Shown here piece after piece: positions 45,514 to 55,458 of a stretch of DNA of 64,000 nucleotides. Made by a program: the position numbers and the translations under genes. The notes beneath the pieces were generated by a model. The model made no database searches. It was not told the DNA's origin and saw nothing but the letters and a program-made list of their open reading frames with translations. How positions within the stretch are numbered: the stretch's first letter is position 1; each line of letters opens with the position of its first letter. The stretch lies in assembly GCA_963770035.1 (NCBI GenBank), contig CAVYON010000034.1, forward strand, positions 62,001 through 126,000, in the 5' to 3' direction. This DNA comes from Roseiarcus sp963770035. GTDB lineage: Bacteria; Pseudomonadota; Alphaproteobacteria; Rhizobiales; Beijerinckiaceae.

Positions 45514-47225
45514 CTACTTCTTCTTCGGCATATACAGATCCGTCAGCACGCCGGCGAAGGCCTCGGCGGACATGGCGAAGGTCTCGGAGAGGGTCGGGTG
45601 GGGATGGACGGTGAGGGCGACGTCCTCGGCCTCGCAGCCCATCTCGATCGCCAGCGCCGCTTCGGAAATGAGGTCGCCGGCGTCCGTGCCCGACGATGCC
45701 GCAGCCGATCAGCCGCTGGGTCGCCTCGTCCCACAGCGTCTTGGTCAGGCCCTCGTCGCGGCCGAGCGACAGCGAGCGCCCGCTCGCCGCCCAGGGAAAC
45801 ACCGCCTTGCCGTATTTGATCCCCTTCGCCTTCGCCTCGGTCTCGGTCAGGCCGACCCAGGCCACCTCCGGATCGGTATAGGCGACCGAGGGGATGACGC
45901 GGGCGTCGAAGGCCGCCTTGTGGCCGCTCGCGACCTCCGCCGCGACGTGGCCCTCGTGGGTCGACTTGTGCGCCAGCATCGGCTGCCCGACCACGTCGCC
46001 GATGGCGAAGATGTGGTGGACGTTGGTGCGCATCTCGCGGTCGACGGCGATGAACCCGCGCTCGTCGACGGCGATGCCGGCGGCCTCGGCGCCGATCCGA
46101 TGGCCGTTGGGCCGGCGGCCGACCGAGACCAGCATGGCGTCGAAAATCTCGGTCTTGGCGCCGTCTGGCCCCTCGTACGACACGGCCAGTCCGTCGGACT
46201 GCGCCTTGACCGCCGTCACCTTGGTTTTCAGCAGGATCTTGTCGTAGAGCTTGCCGAGCCGCTTGGCCAAGGGGGCGACGATGTCGGGGTCGGCGCCCGG
46301 CATGAGCTGGTCCATCATCTCGATCACGGTGATCTGCGCGCCGAGCGCGCGATAGACCGTCGCCATTTCGAGGCCGATGATGCCGCCGCCGAGGATCAGC
46401 ATGCGGGTCGGCGTGAAGCGCAGTTCCAGCGCCGCGGTCGAATCCCAGATCCGCGGATCGGACGGGATGAAGCCCGGCGCGACCGGCTCCGAGCCGACCG
46501 CGACGATCGCCTTGGCGAAGCGCACGGTGCGCGGCCCCTCGGCCGTCTCGACTCTGCAGCGTATTGGGCGAGGTGAACACGCCCTCCCCCATGACCACCG
46601 TCACCTTGCGCTGGCGGGCGAGGCCGGTGAGGCCGGTCGTCAGGCGCTTCACCACCGAGTCCTTCCAGGCGCGGACGGCGTTGAGATCGATCGCCGGCGG
46701 CCCGAACGTCACCCCGTGCGCGGCCATCGCCGCGGATTCGTCGATGGTCTTGGCGACGTGCAGCAGCGCCTTCGAGGGAATGCAACCGACGTTGAGGCAG
46801 ACGCCGCCGAGCGTCGGCCGCTTGTCGACGATCAGCACCTTCTCGCCGAGATCGGCGGCGCGGAAGGCGGCGGAATAGCCGCCGGGGCCGGCGCCGAGCA
46901 CGACGAGATCGGCCTCGAAATCGACGTGCGAAGGCGGCGGAGGCGGCGGCGAGGGCTGGGCCGCGGGCGCGGGCGAGGCGACCTCGCCCTCGACGCTCGC
47001 GTAAGTCGCGATCAGGGCTCCCTGGCTCACCTTGTCGCCGACCTTGACGTGCAACTCGCCGATCACGCCGTCGGCGGGCGCCGGCACGTCCAGCGTCGCC
47101 TTGTCGCTTTCGAGCGTGATCAGCGTCGCCTCTTTCTTGACGGCCTGACCGGGCGCGACAAGGATCTCGATCACCGGCACGTCTTTGAAGTCGCCGATGT
47201 CGGGAAGGCGGATCTCTTGCGGCAT
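45514..47225 (-). CDS. lpd: Dihydrolipoyl dehydrogenase (E3) with N-terminal lipoyl domain (frames broken near 46557 and 45692)
   Basis: From ATG 47225 with GGGGAG 9 nt upstream. A lipoyl domain (about 1-80, lipoyl Lys in TLESDKATLDVP) and a Pro-rich linker precede the FAD domain: LVVLGAGPGGYSAAFRAADL and the redox disulfide in GGVCLNVGCIPSKALLH. After the first break the frame continues RFAKAIVAVGSEPVA, GGGIIGLEMATVYRALGA and FAIGDVVGQPMLAHKSTHEG; after the second come the interface LISEAALAIEMG and HPHPTLSE with the catalytic His. Last gene of the pyruvate dehydrogenase operon. Confidence 0.9.
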
Positions 47226-47286
47226 GGTCACGGGCTCCCCGGCTTTAGTGATGCGCGTCGGTCAAATTGAAGGCGTTCTCCTTCCC

Positions 47287-47328
47287 CCATAGCCCGTCGA
47301 GAGACGGGCGTCTTTCGACGCCCTATGG
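47287..47328. repeat. Cruciform palindromic repeat, copy 2
   Basis: CCATAG, then the hairpins CCCGTC-GAGA-GACGGG and CGTC-TTTC-GACG, then CCTATGG. The outer stem extends into CTTCCCC/GGGGAAG. It lies in the 250-bp gap between aceF and lpd. Same architecture as 13118-13166. Confidence 0.7.
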
Positions 47329-47404
47329 TGGGGGAAGGCAGGGATGGAAGGTCGCGCAAACGCCGCGAAGGAAGGGCCTCGCTCTTCGCGACGACGACGG
47401 GCGA

Positions 47405-47455
47405 CGCGACCCCCCTCCCTAACCCTCCCCCACACGGGGGGAGGGAATGTCGCCG
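47405..47455. repeat. CCCTCCC palindromic intergenic repeat
   Basis: CCCCTCCCTAACCCTCCCCC followed by ACACGGGGGGAGGGA; a common bacterial intergenic palindrome. It forms a GC-rich hairpin in the aceF-lpd gap. A related block is at 51800. Confidence 0.55.
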
Positions 47456-47481
47456 CCCTACGATTTTATCGAAGCGAGCCA

Positions 47482-48844
47482 CTAGAGGATCACGCGCCGC
47501 ATGTCCTCGACCAGGCCGGCGAGGCGGCGCATGAAGCGCGCGGCCGCGGCCCCGTCGATGACGCGGTGGTCGTAGGAAAGGCAGAGCGGCAGCATCAGCC
47601 GCGGCCGGAATGCGTCGGCTTCGTCGTCCCAGACGGGAGCCTTCTTCGCCCGCACTACGCCGAGGATCGCGACCTCCGGGGCGTTGACGATGGGGGTGAA
47701 GGCGACGCCGCCGATGCCGCCGAGGGAGGAGATGGTGAAGGTCGCGCCCTGCATCTCGGCCGGCGCGAGCTTGCCGGCGCGGGCCTTCTCTGACAATTCG
47801 CCGAGCTCGCGGGCGAGATCGAGGACGCCCTTCTGGTCGACGTCCTTGATCACCGCGACGACCAGCCCATCGGGCGTGTCGACGGCGACGCCGATGTGCC
47901 AATACTTTCGTAAGATCAAGGAGCCGCCGTCGGGACTTAAAGCGGCGTTGAAGGTCGGGAACCTTTTCAGGGTCGCGACTGCGGCGCGCATCAGCAGCGG
48001 CAGCAGCGAGACGCGGTAGGGCTTCGCCTTGTCCTTCTTGGCCTCGTCGTCGAGGGTCTTGCGAAAGGCCTCGAGCTCGGTGATGTCGGCTTCGTCGGTG
48101 TGGGTGACGTGGGGAACGTTGACCCACGAGGCGTGCAGCCGCGGCCCCGAGATGCGCTTGATGCGCGACAGCGGCACGGTCTCGATCGGGCCGAATTTGG
48201 CGAAATCGACGGCCGGCACCACCGGCAGCGCAGCGCCGCCGGCAGCGGCGACCGGCGCGGTCCCGCCCGAGATCGCGCCTTTGACGTCCTCGCGGGTGAT
48301 GCGGCCGTGCTCCCCGGTGCCCTTGATCGTTGCGCAGGTCGATGTCGAGTTCGCGCGCCAGGCGCCGCACCGCGGGCCCGGCGAAGACGCCGGAGAAGTC
48401 GGGCTTGGCCGGCCCGGGAGCGGCGGAAGCAGCGGCGGCCGCGGCGCCGGGGGGCGGCTCATCGGCGGCGGGCGGCTCCTTGCCGGCCGGAGCCGGCGCC
48501 GCGGCGGCAGGCGCCTTCGCGGCGGGCGGCGGGGCCGCCGGCGGCGCTTTCGCAGCGGGCGCTGGCGCCGTCGCGGCCTCCGCCTTGGCGGCCGGAGCCG
48601 CCTCGGCCCCGGTCTCGATGCGGGCGATCAGCGTCCCCATCGACACCTTGTCGCCGATCTTCGCTACGACCTCGGCCACCTTGCCGGCGATCGGGGACGG
48701 CACGTCGAGCGTCGCCTTGTCGGATTCGAGCGTCACCAGCGACTGTTCGACCTTGACCTCGTCGCCCGGCTTCACCAGCACCTCGATGACGGGCACGTCC
48801 TTGAAATCGCCGATGTCCGGCACGCTCACGTCAACTTTGGCCAC
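47482..48844 (-). CDS. aceF: Pyruvate dehydrogenase complex dihydrolipoamide acetyltransferase (E2) (frame broken at 48330)
   Basis: From ATG 48844: a lipoyl domain (GDFKDVPVIEVLVKPGDEVK; lipoyl Lys in TLESDKATLDVP), an Ala/Pro swinging linker (about 80-150), and the subunit-binding domain (GPAVRRLARELDIDLR). There one extra T at about 48330 breaks the frame. The next frame continues GTGEHGRITREDVKGAI and the catalytic domain (LSRIKRISGPRLHASWVNVP, FTISSLGGIGGVAFTPIVNA, YDHRVIDGAAAARFMRRLAG with the catalytic His). About 453 residues. Transfers acetyl to CoA. Confidence 0.92.
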
Positions 48845-48901
48845 CGGCGCTCTCCTTCGCGCAGATTATTGCATGGAACGTTTTAGGTTGGTCGGGGTCG
48901 A

Positions 48902-51578
48902 TCAGCTGCGCGCCGGGTTCGGGCCCTCGGGATCGATGTCGTATTTGGCGATCGCCTCGGCGACGCGCCGGGTCGGCAGAAGCTGGTCATCGGCCAGCGC
49001 CTTCAGGCTCGCCACCACCACATGATAGCGATCGACCTCGAAGAACGCGCGCAGCCGGCGCCGGTAGTCGGAGCGGCCAAACCCGTCGGTGCCGAGCACC
49101 TTAAGCGCGCGGGCACATAGGGCCGCACGCCGTCGGCGACGACCTTCATGTAGTCGGTCGAGGCGATCACCGGTCCCCTGCCGCCAGCGAGCGCCTGGGT
49201 CACATAGGGGACGCGCGGCTCTTCTTCGGGATGCAGCATCGACCAGCGCTCGGCGTCGAGGCCTTCGCGCCGCAGTTCGGTGAAGCTCGTCACGCTCCAC
49301 ACCTCGCTCGCCACGCCGATGCTCTTCGGCCAGCATCTCGGCCGCCGCCTCGACCTCGCGCAGGATCGCGCCCGCGCCAAGCAGCCGCACGGTCAAAGCG
49401 GACCCCTTGCCGGCGTCCTTCGGGGCGACGTCGCGCAGCTTGTACATCCCGCGTAAGATGCCCTCCTCCGCGCCTTCCGGCATGGCCGGATGCGGATAAT
49501 TCTCGTTCAGCGTCGTGATGTAGTAGTAGACGTCCTCGTTATCGGCCAGCATCCGTTTGAGACCGGCGTGGACGATCACCGCCAGCTCATAGGCGTAGGT
49601 CGGGTCGTAGGTGACGCAATTCGGGATGGTCGAGGCCAGCACGTGGCTGTGGCCGTCCTCGTGCTGCAACCCCTCGCCGTTCAGCGTGGTGCGGCCCGAG
49701 GTGCCGCCGATCAGGAAGCCGCGGGTGCGCATGTCGCCCGCCGCCCAGGCGAGGTCGCCGACGCGCTGGAAGCCGAACATCGAGTAATAGATGTAGAACG
49801 GGATCATCGGCACGTTGGAGGTCGAGTAGGACGTGCCCGCGGCGATGAAGGAGGCCATCGCGCCCGGCTCGTTGATGCCCTCCTGCAGGATCTGCCCCTT
49901 GGTGTCCTCGCGGTAGTACATGAGCTGGTCGGCGTCCTGCGGCCGGTAGAGCTGGCCGACCTGGCTGAAGATGCCGACCTGGCGGAACAGCCCCTCCATG
50001 CCGAAGGTGCGGCTTTCGTCCGGCACGATCGGCACGACGCGCGGCCCGAGCTCCTTGTCGCGCAGGAGCGCGGTCAGGATGCGCACGAAGGCCATGGTGG
50101 TGGAGATCTCACGGCCCTCGCCGGTCGCCTTGAGCAGCGCGTCGAAGGCCGAAAGCGGCGGAACCGCGAGCGGCGCGCTGGTCCGGCGGCGCGCCGGCAG
50201 ATAGCCGCCGAGCGCCGCGCGGCGCGCGCGCAGGTACTGCATCTCCTTGCTGTCCTCGGCGAAGCGCAGGAACGGCAGCTTCTCGAGGTCCTCGTCGGTC
50301 AGCGGAATCTCGAAGCGGTCGCGGAAGCCGCGCAGGGCGTCGTCGCCGAGCTTCTTGGCCTGGTGGGCGATCATCTGCCCCTCGCCCGCCGAGCCCATGC
50401 CGTAGCCCTTGACGGTCTTGGCGAGGATGACGGTCGGCTGGCCCTTGTGCTCGACCGCCGCCTTGTAAGCTGCGTAGACCTTGAGCGGGTCGTGCCCGCC
50501 GCGGGTCAGCGACCAGATCTCCGCGTCGGTCCAGTCCTCGACCATCGCCGCCGTCTCCGGATAGCGGCCGAAGAAATGCTTGCGGATATAGGCGCCGTCC
50601 TTCGAGCGGAAGTCCTGGTATTCGCCGTCGACGCATTCCTCCATCAGCTGGCGCAGCTTGCCCTCGGCGTCCTTGGCGAGCAACTCGTCCCAGCCGGAGC
50701 CCCACAGGCACTTGATCACGTTCCAGCCGGCGCCGCGGAAGCCGCCCTCGAGCTCCTGCACGATCTTGCCGTTGCCGCGCACGGGGCCATCGAGCCGCTG
50801 CAGGTTGCAGTTGATGACGAAGATGAGGTTGTCGAGCTTCTCCCGGCCGGCGAGCGACACCGCGCCGAGCGATTCCGGCTCGTCCATCTCGCCGTCGCCG
50901 CAGAATACCCAGACCTTGCGGCGCGAAGTGTCGGCGAGACCGCGACCATGCAGGTAGCGCAAAAAGCGCGCCTGGTAGATCGCCATCAGCGGCCCGAGGC
51001 CCATCGATACGGTCGGGAACTGCCAGAAATCCGGCATCAGCCAGGGATGCGGGTAGGACGACAGGCCCTTGCCGCCGACCTCCTGGCGGAAATTGAGCAG
51101 CTGCTCCTCCGTCAGCCGCCCCTCGACGAAGGCGCGGGCGTAGACGCCGGGCGCGCTGTGGCCCTGGATATAAATGAGGTCGCCGCCGTGATCCTCGGCG
51201 TCGGCGTGCCAGAAATGCATGAAGCCGGTGTCGTAGAGGGTCGCGGCCGACTGGAAGCTGGCGATGTGGCCGCCGAGCTCGGAGGAATTCCTTGTTGGCC
51301 TTGACCACGATCGCCGCGGCGTTCCAGCGGATATAGCGCCGGATCGTCATCTCGATCTTGCGGTCGCCGGGATGGGGCGGCTGCGCCTCGGGCGGGATGG
51401 TGTTGACGTAGGCCGTGTTGGCCGCGAACGGCAGCCGCGCGCCCTTGCGCCGGGCGGAAGTGACGATCTGGTCGAGAATCTCGTCGACCTTGGCGAGGCC
51501 TTCGAACGCCTCTACGGAGTCGAGCGCGTCAAGCCACTCGTCGGTTTCGTCATTGACGGATCGCGCCCTGTCGTCCAT
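48902..51578 (-). CDS. aceE: Pyruvate dehydrogenase E1 component, homodimeric (frames broken near 51290, 49322 and 49108)
   Basis: From ATG 51578 (MDDRARSVNDETDEWLDALD), about 891 residues. It decarboxylates pyruvate with thiamine diphosphate and acetylates the E2 lipoyl arm. It shows YIQGHSAPGVYARAFVEGRL, the ThDP motif GDGEMDEPESLGAVSLAGRE ending in INCN, KTVKGYGMGSAGEGQMIAHQ, and PDESRTFGMEGLFRQVGIFS. Three one-base breaks interrupt it; the segment between the last two reads IGVASEVWSVTSFTELRREG in another frame. First gene of an aceE-aceF-lpd operon. No regulator is adjacent. Confidence 0.93.
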
Positions 51579-51798
51579 TGGGTCGGCCTCCCACGTGTCC
51601 TGCGACAACAACGCTACGACGAAAGTCGATGCGTGTCTTTGTCGCAGTCTCTTGTCACGCGCCACGGAAATTCGCAATCGACCGGGGCTGCGCTGCAGCC
51701 ATGTTTCATCTGCATAGTTCGGCTGACTGGCCGTCGCCGTCGAGCGGCGCTAGCTTGGGGTTTTCAAGCGTGCTGCCATTGAATGGAGTCGGCTGCTG
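51579..51798. other. Intergenic DNA upstream of aceE
   Basis: About 220 bases. The aceE promoter must lie here, but I cannot point to a clear -35/-10 pair. No gene supported. Confidence 0.4.
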
Positions 51799-51799
51799 G

Positions 51800-51945
51800 A
51801 CCCCCTCTCCTCGCCCAAGCGGGGAGAGGGCCGGGGTGAGGGGCTCGGCGATTGGCCGCAGACGCTCGCCCCGCCCCTCCCCCGGACTTGATCCGGGGGC
51901 TAACCTTCTCCCGAAATCGGGGAGAAGGGACCGGGTCGGCGCCTC
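51800..51945. repeat. CCCCTCTCC / GGGGAGAGG palindromic intergenic repeats
   Basis: ACCCCCTCTCCTCGCCCAAG followed by CGGGGAGAGGGCCGGGGTGA, then CCCCGGACTTGATCCGGGGG and CTTCTCCCGAAATCGGGGAG. These are three successive hairpins of the kind scattered through alphaproteobacterial intergenic DNA. They fill most of the gap between aceE and uraH. Confidence 0.6.
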
Positions 51946-51985
51946 CACCGAGGGTCCACGCGCTTGCGAGCGTAAGGAGCGCGTC

Positions 51986-52342
51986 TTGGCAGGCCTGACA
52001 ACCCACGTTCTCGACATCGCGCGCGGCGCCCCGGCGTGCGGCGTCAAGGTCGAGCTTTACGAGTTCGCCGCCGACGGCGGCCGCCGGCTGGTCACGACAA
52101 CGACCACCAATTCGGACGGACGGACCGACACGCCGCTGATCGCGAAGGGCGAGGCGCGCGTCGGCAGGTTCGAACTCGTCTTCCACGCCGGCGACTATTT
52201 TCGCGCTCAGGGCGCACAGCTCGCCGACCCCCCCTTTCTCGACGTCGTGCCAATCCGCTTCGCGGTCGCCAATCCGGCCGCGCACTACCACGTCCCTCTG
52301 CTCGTCTCGCCATGGAGCTATTCGACCTATCGGGGGAGCTGA
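51986..52342 (+). CDS. uraH: 5-hydroxyisourate hydrolase (transthyretin-like)
   Basis: 118 residues from TTG 51986 with AGGAG 7 nt upstream. It hydrolyses 5-hydroxyisourate, the product of urate oxidase. Signatures: LTTHVLDIARGAPACGVKVE (catalytic His), NSDGRTDTPLI (Arg), FHAGDYFRAQG, HYHVPLLVSPWSYSTYRGS with the diagnostic C-terminal YRGS. It complements puuD at 35136. Confidence 0.94.
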   Translation: MAGLTTHVLDIARGAPACGVKVELYEFAADGGRRLVTTTTTNSDGRTDTPLIAKGEARVGRFELVFHAGDYFRAQGAQLADPPFLDVVPIRFAVANPAAHYHVPLLVSPWSYSTYRGS

Positions 52343-52406
52343 GGCTGATGGCCCTCTGCGGCCGACGCGCACCCGACGGTTTCGAGCCTGGCGGCCCCGT
52401 CGCGCC

Positions 52407-53227
52407 ATGAAGATCGCCACCTTCAATGTCAACGGAATCAACGGCAGGTTGCCCGTTCTGCTGCGCTGGCTGGCGGAGGCTCGAGCCGGACGTCGTCTGC
52501 CTGCAGGAACTCAAGGCCCCGCAGGAGAAGTTTCCGGCGCGCGCCATCCGGGAGGCGGGTTACGGCGCGGTCTGGCATGGTGAGAAGAGCTGGAACGGCG
52601 TCGCCATCCTCGGCCGGGACGTCGATCCGATCGAGACGCGGCGCGGGCTGCCCGGCGATCCCGACGACACGCACAGCCGCTACATCGAGGCGGCCGTCAA
52701 TGGACGTGCTCGTCGGCTGTCTTTATCTGCCGAACGGCAATCCGGCGCCGGGCCCCAAGTTCGATTACAAGCTCAGATGGTTCGACCGGCTCGCGGCCCA
52801 CGCCGAGACGCTGCTCGCCAGCGGCGCGCCGGCCGTGCTCGCCGGCGACTACAACGTCATGCCGACCGATCTCGACGTCTATAAGCCCGAGCGATGGGTC
52901 GACGACGCTCTGTTCCGCCCCGAAGTCCGCGACGCCTACCGGCGGCTCGTCGCGCAAGGGTGGACCGACGCGCTGCGCAAGCTCCATCCCGGCGAGCGCA
53001 TCTATACCTTCTGGGACTATTTCCGCAACGCTTACGCCCGCGACGCCGGGCTGCGCATCGACCATCTGCTCTTGAGCCCCGCCGTCGCGCCCCGTCTCAA
53101 GGCGGCCGGAGTCGATCGCGCCGTCCGCGGATGGGAAAAGGCCAGCGACCACGCGCCGGCGTGGATCGAGCTGACCGAGGCGAAGGCGGCCAGCGCCCGC
53201 AAGGGACGGGAAAGAAATAGGACATAG
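52407..53227 (+). CDS. xthA: Exodeoxyribonuclease III (frames broken near 52488 and 52705)
   Basis: From ATG 52407: MKIATFNVNGINGRLPVLLR. After the first break comes LEPDVVCLQELKAPQEKFPA (metal-binding Glu) and WNGVAILGRD; after the second GCLYLPNGNPAPGPKFDYKL, VLAGDYNVMPTDLDVY (Asp/Asn), YTFWDYFRNAYARDAGLRID and ASDHAPAWIEL (catalytic Asp-His). About 272 residues. AP endonuclease and 3'-5' exonuclease of base-excision repair. Confidence 0.9.
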
Positions 53228-53342
53228 GCACGGCGCTCCTTGCTCAGATGCCCGCGAACGCGCTGAGGGCGCGCGCGAGCCGGCAAAGGACCTGCTGCGC
53301 GGACGTCTCGGCTGTTGACGGGTTTGCAATCTTCCAGTAGTA

Positions 53343-53360
53343 TGTCACCACATGGTGACA
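53343..53360. promoter_or_regulatory. TetR operator, site 1
   Basis: TGTCACC-ACAT-GGTGACA, a perfect 7-bp inverted repeat overlapping the ATG (53352) of the TetR gene. The same arms recur at 54005-54022. Occupancy would block translation-start-proximal transcription, fitting autorepression. Confidence 0.65.
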
Positions 53361-53984
53361 ACGAAGCCGAACCTTACCCGTCCTCGCAACCCCGCCGCCG
53401 TCCGCGACCGCGTGCTGGCTGCGCTCAGCGCCATGATCGTGCGCGATGGGCTTTCGAGCGTCGGCGTCAATGCGCTCGCGCGCGAGGCCGGCTGCGACAA
53501 GGTGCTGATCTACCGCTACTTCGGCGATCTCCAAGGCGTGTATCAGGAGTTCGCCGAGGGGCACGACTTCTGGTGGACGGTCGACGAACTTGTTCGCGAC
53601 ATCGATCCTGCGCATACGCCACGCACATGCGCCTTGCAGATCCTGATGCGTCGCCATGCGCAGGCGATCCGCGAGCGGCCGACGACGCTGGCAATTCTGG
53701 CGAGCGAACTGACGGAACGGTCCTCGCTGGTGCTCGCGCTCGAGGAGGTGCGCGAGCGCCGCTCCCTTGAGCTCATGACCTGGATCGGCCAGCGCTTCGA
53801 ATTGCCCGCGACGGTCGATCTGCCGGCGATCTCGATGCTGCTCGGCGTGGCCGTGAACTATCTGGCGGTGCGCGCCCGCGACGTGAAGGTGATGAGCGGC
53901 GTGCCGATCGGGGCGGCCGACGAATGGGAACGGATCTTCGCAGCCATGGACACCCTGCTCGCGGGAGTTCTACCCCGGGATTGA
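53352..53984 (+). CDS. TetR-family transcriptional regulator
   Basis: 210 residues. The N-terminal helix-turn-helix is VRDRVLAALSAMIVRDGLSS followed by GVNALAREAGCDKVLIYRYF. The C-terminal ligand domain has WWTVDELVRDIDP and SMLLGVAVNYLAVRARDVKV. Operators with identical arms lie at its own start and in front of the following nitroreductase gene, so it probably represses both until an inducer binds. Confidence 0.9.
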   Translation: MVTTKPNLTRPRNPAAVRDRVLAALSAMIVRDGLSSVGVNALAREAGCDKVLIYRYFGDLQGVYQEFAEGHDFWWTVDELVRDIDPAHTPRTCALQILMRRHAQAIRERPTTLAILASELTERSSLVLALEEVRERRSLELMTWIGQRFELPATVDLPAISMLLGVAVNYLAVRARDVKVMSGVPIGAADEWERIFAAMDTLLAGVLPRD

Positions 53985-54004
53985 CGCGCTTTCTTTTGAG
54001 GAAA

Positions 54005-54022
54005 TGTCACCGATCGGTGACC
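54005..54022. promoter_or_regulatory. TetR operator, site 2
   Basis: TGTCACC-GATC-GGTGACC (core GTCACCGATCGGTGAC fully palindromic), 16 nt upstream of the nitroreductase ATG at 54039. It matches site 1. Confidence 0.65.
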
Positions 54023-54038
54023 ATGGAGCTAACGAACC

Positions 54039-55238
54039 ATGATGGACAATCCACTTAACCGTCGAGCGCTGCTGAAGTCAGCCGGAGGCGCTGTCGCGGT
54101 TGTTGCGAGCGGCGGAACGCTCTTTGCGGCTGAGACGGGGACCCGCGCGCTGCCGAGCGGAGACGCGTACGAGCCCTGGAAATCCTGGGACGATCCGAGC
54201 CTGAAGGACACGCCCTTCGCGCTCGTCTCCGCCGCGGTGCTCGCCGCCAATCCGCACGACACCCAACCCTGGCTGTTCCGGGTCGCCGACGATTCGATCG
54301 AAGTCTACGCCGACGTCTCGCGCAATCTGGGCGCGATGGACCCGTTTTTGCGGGAAATGCACCTGGGCCTCGGCTGCGCGATCGAAAACATGACCCTCGC
54401 CGCAGCGCCGAACGGCTATTCCGTTCATGTCGAGCTTGCGCCCGGGGCCGTGACGGACATCCTCGAACGCACGCGCCCAGTCCCGGCCGCAAGACTGAGA
54501 TTGACGAGACAGGCCTCGAAAGCGGCCGATCCGCTTCACCGCGCCATTCCGCGACCGCCACACCAACCGCTACGCGTACGAGCGCGCGCGTCCGCTCGAT
54601 CCGGCGTGGCTCGACGCCGCCCGCCGCATCGGGCGAAGCCGACGGCGTGCGCGTGATTGTCTTCTCCGAAGGCGCGACGCGGGACCGTCTCGAAGCCGTC
54701 ATGGTCGACGCGACCAAGGCCATCATCGCCGACGCCCGCATGATCGCCGACAGCGACCGCTGGTTCCGCAATTCCAGCGCCGAGATCGACGCCCATCGCG
54801 ACGGGCCGACTCTTGGAGGCTGCGGGCCTCTCGTTCCTGCCGCTGACCTTTGCGCGCGTGTTTCCGGTCTCCGCCAAGACGAGCCATGACGCCTGGCTTT
54901 CGCAGACGCGCGACGCTCAGATCGGCACGGCGCCGGCGCTCGGCCTGATCGCCGTGCGCGACCGTTACGACCGCCCCCAGTCGATCGCCGCCGGCCGCTG
55001 CTGGCAGCGCCTGCATCTCGATGCGACGCTGAACGGCGTCGCCATGCAACCCATCAACCAGCCGATCGAAAGAATCGACCGCGAACGGCAAACGGGCGGC
55101 GACGACGCCTATGCGCGCCGCATCGCCGAACTGGCCGGCGCCGGCTGGCAGGCGACCTTCAGTTTCCGCGCCGGCTATTGCGACCGCCAAGGCCCCGCCA
55201 GCCCCCGCCGCCGCCTCGCAGACGTCATCGTCGACTGA
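54039..55238 (+). CDS. Acg-like nitroreductase-family flavoprotein with Tat leader (frames broken near 54545, 54635 and 54812)
   Basis: From ATG 54039: a twin-arginine leader (NPLNRRALLKSAGGAVAVVA), then AAVLAANPHDTQPWLFRVAD, DSIEVYADVSRNLGAMDPFL, and EMHLGLGCAIENMTLAA as in the Acg/FMN-binding nitroreductase group. After breaks the protein continues FRDRHTNRYAYERARPLDPA, VRVIVFSEGATRDRLEAVMV and GLSFLPLTFARVFPVSAKTS through SIAAGRCWQRLHLDATLNGV. About 398 residues. Export by Tat implies that a cofactor is bound before export. Controlled by the adjacent TetR. Confidence 0.82.
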
Positions 55239-55300
55239 CGTTCCTGTGCTTCCCAAGCCCGGGAATGCGCAAACTCACCGCTTCCAGCCGTGACGACCAA

Positions 55301-55386
55301 TAAAGAAAAACCGGCCGAGGTCGCCGAGGCCGCGTGCAACCCATTGAAAACGCAAGACTCAGTCAAGAGAATCCAAAGAAATCCCA
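55301..55386 (+). repeat. Island-flanking direct repeat, left copy
   Basis: TAAAGAAAAACCGGCCGAGG ... ACCCATTGAAAA ... AGAGAATCCAAAGAAATCC. It matches the right copy at 57437-57520 in the same orientation, with scattered differences and a 7-bp gap. Confidence 0.75.
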
Positions 55387-55458
55387 GGAAAGGGATTAAT
55401 GGGGGCGTACGGGACGGGAAATTGAATTCGAGCTGAAGGATGATTGCGAGGTCCATAT

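Noticed and set aside
49490..51304. Long plus-strand open frame opposite aceE
   Set aside because: Antisense artefact of GC-rich codon bias; aceE motifs on the other strand are unambiguous.
51800..51945. Riboswitch-like structure upstream of uraH
   Set aside because: The hairpins match common CCCTCTCC intergenic repeats and show no riboswitch core.
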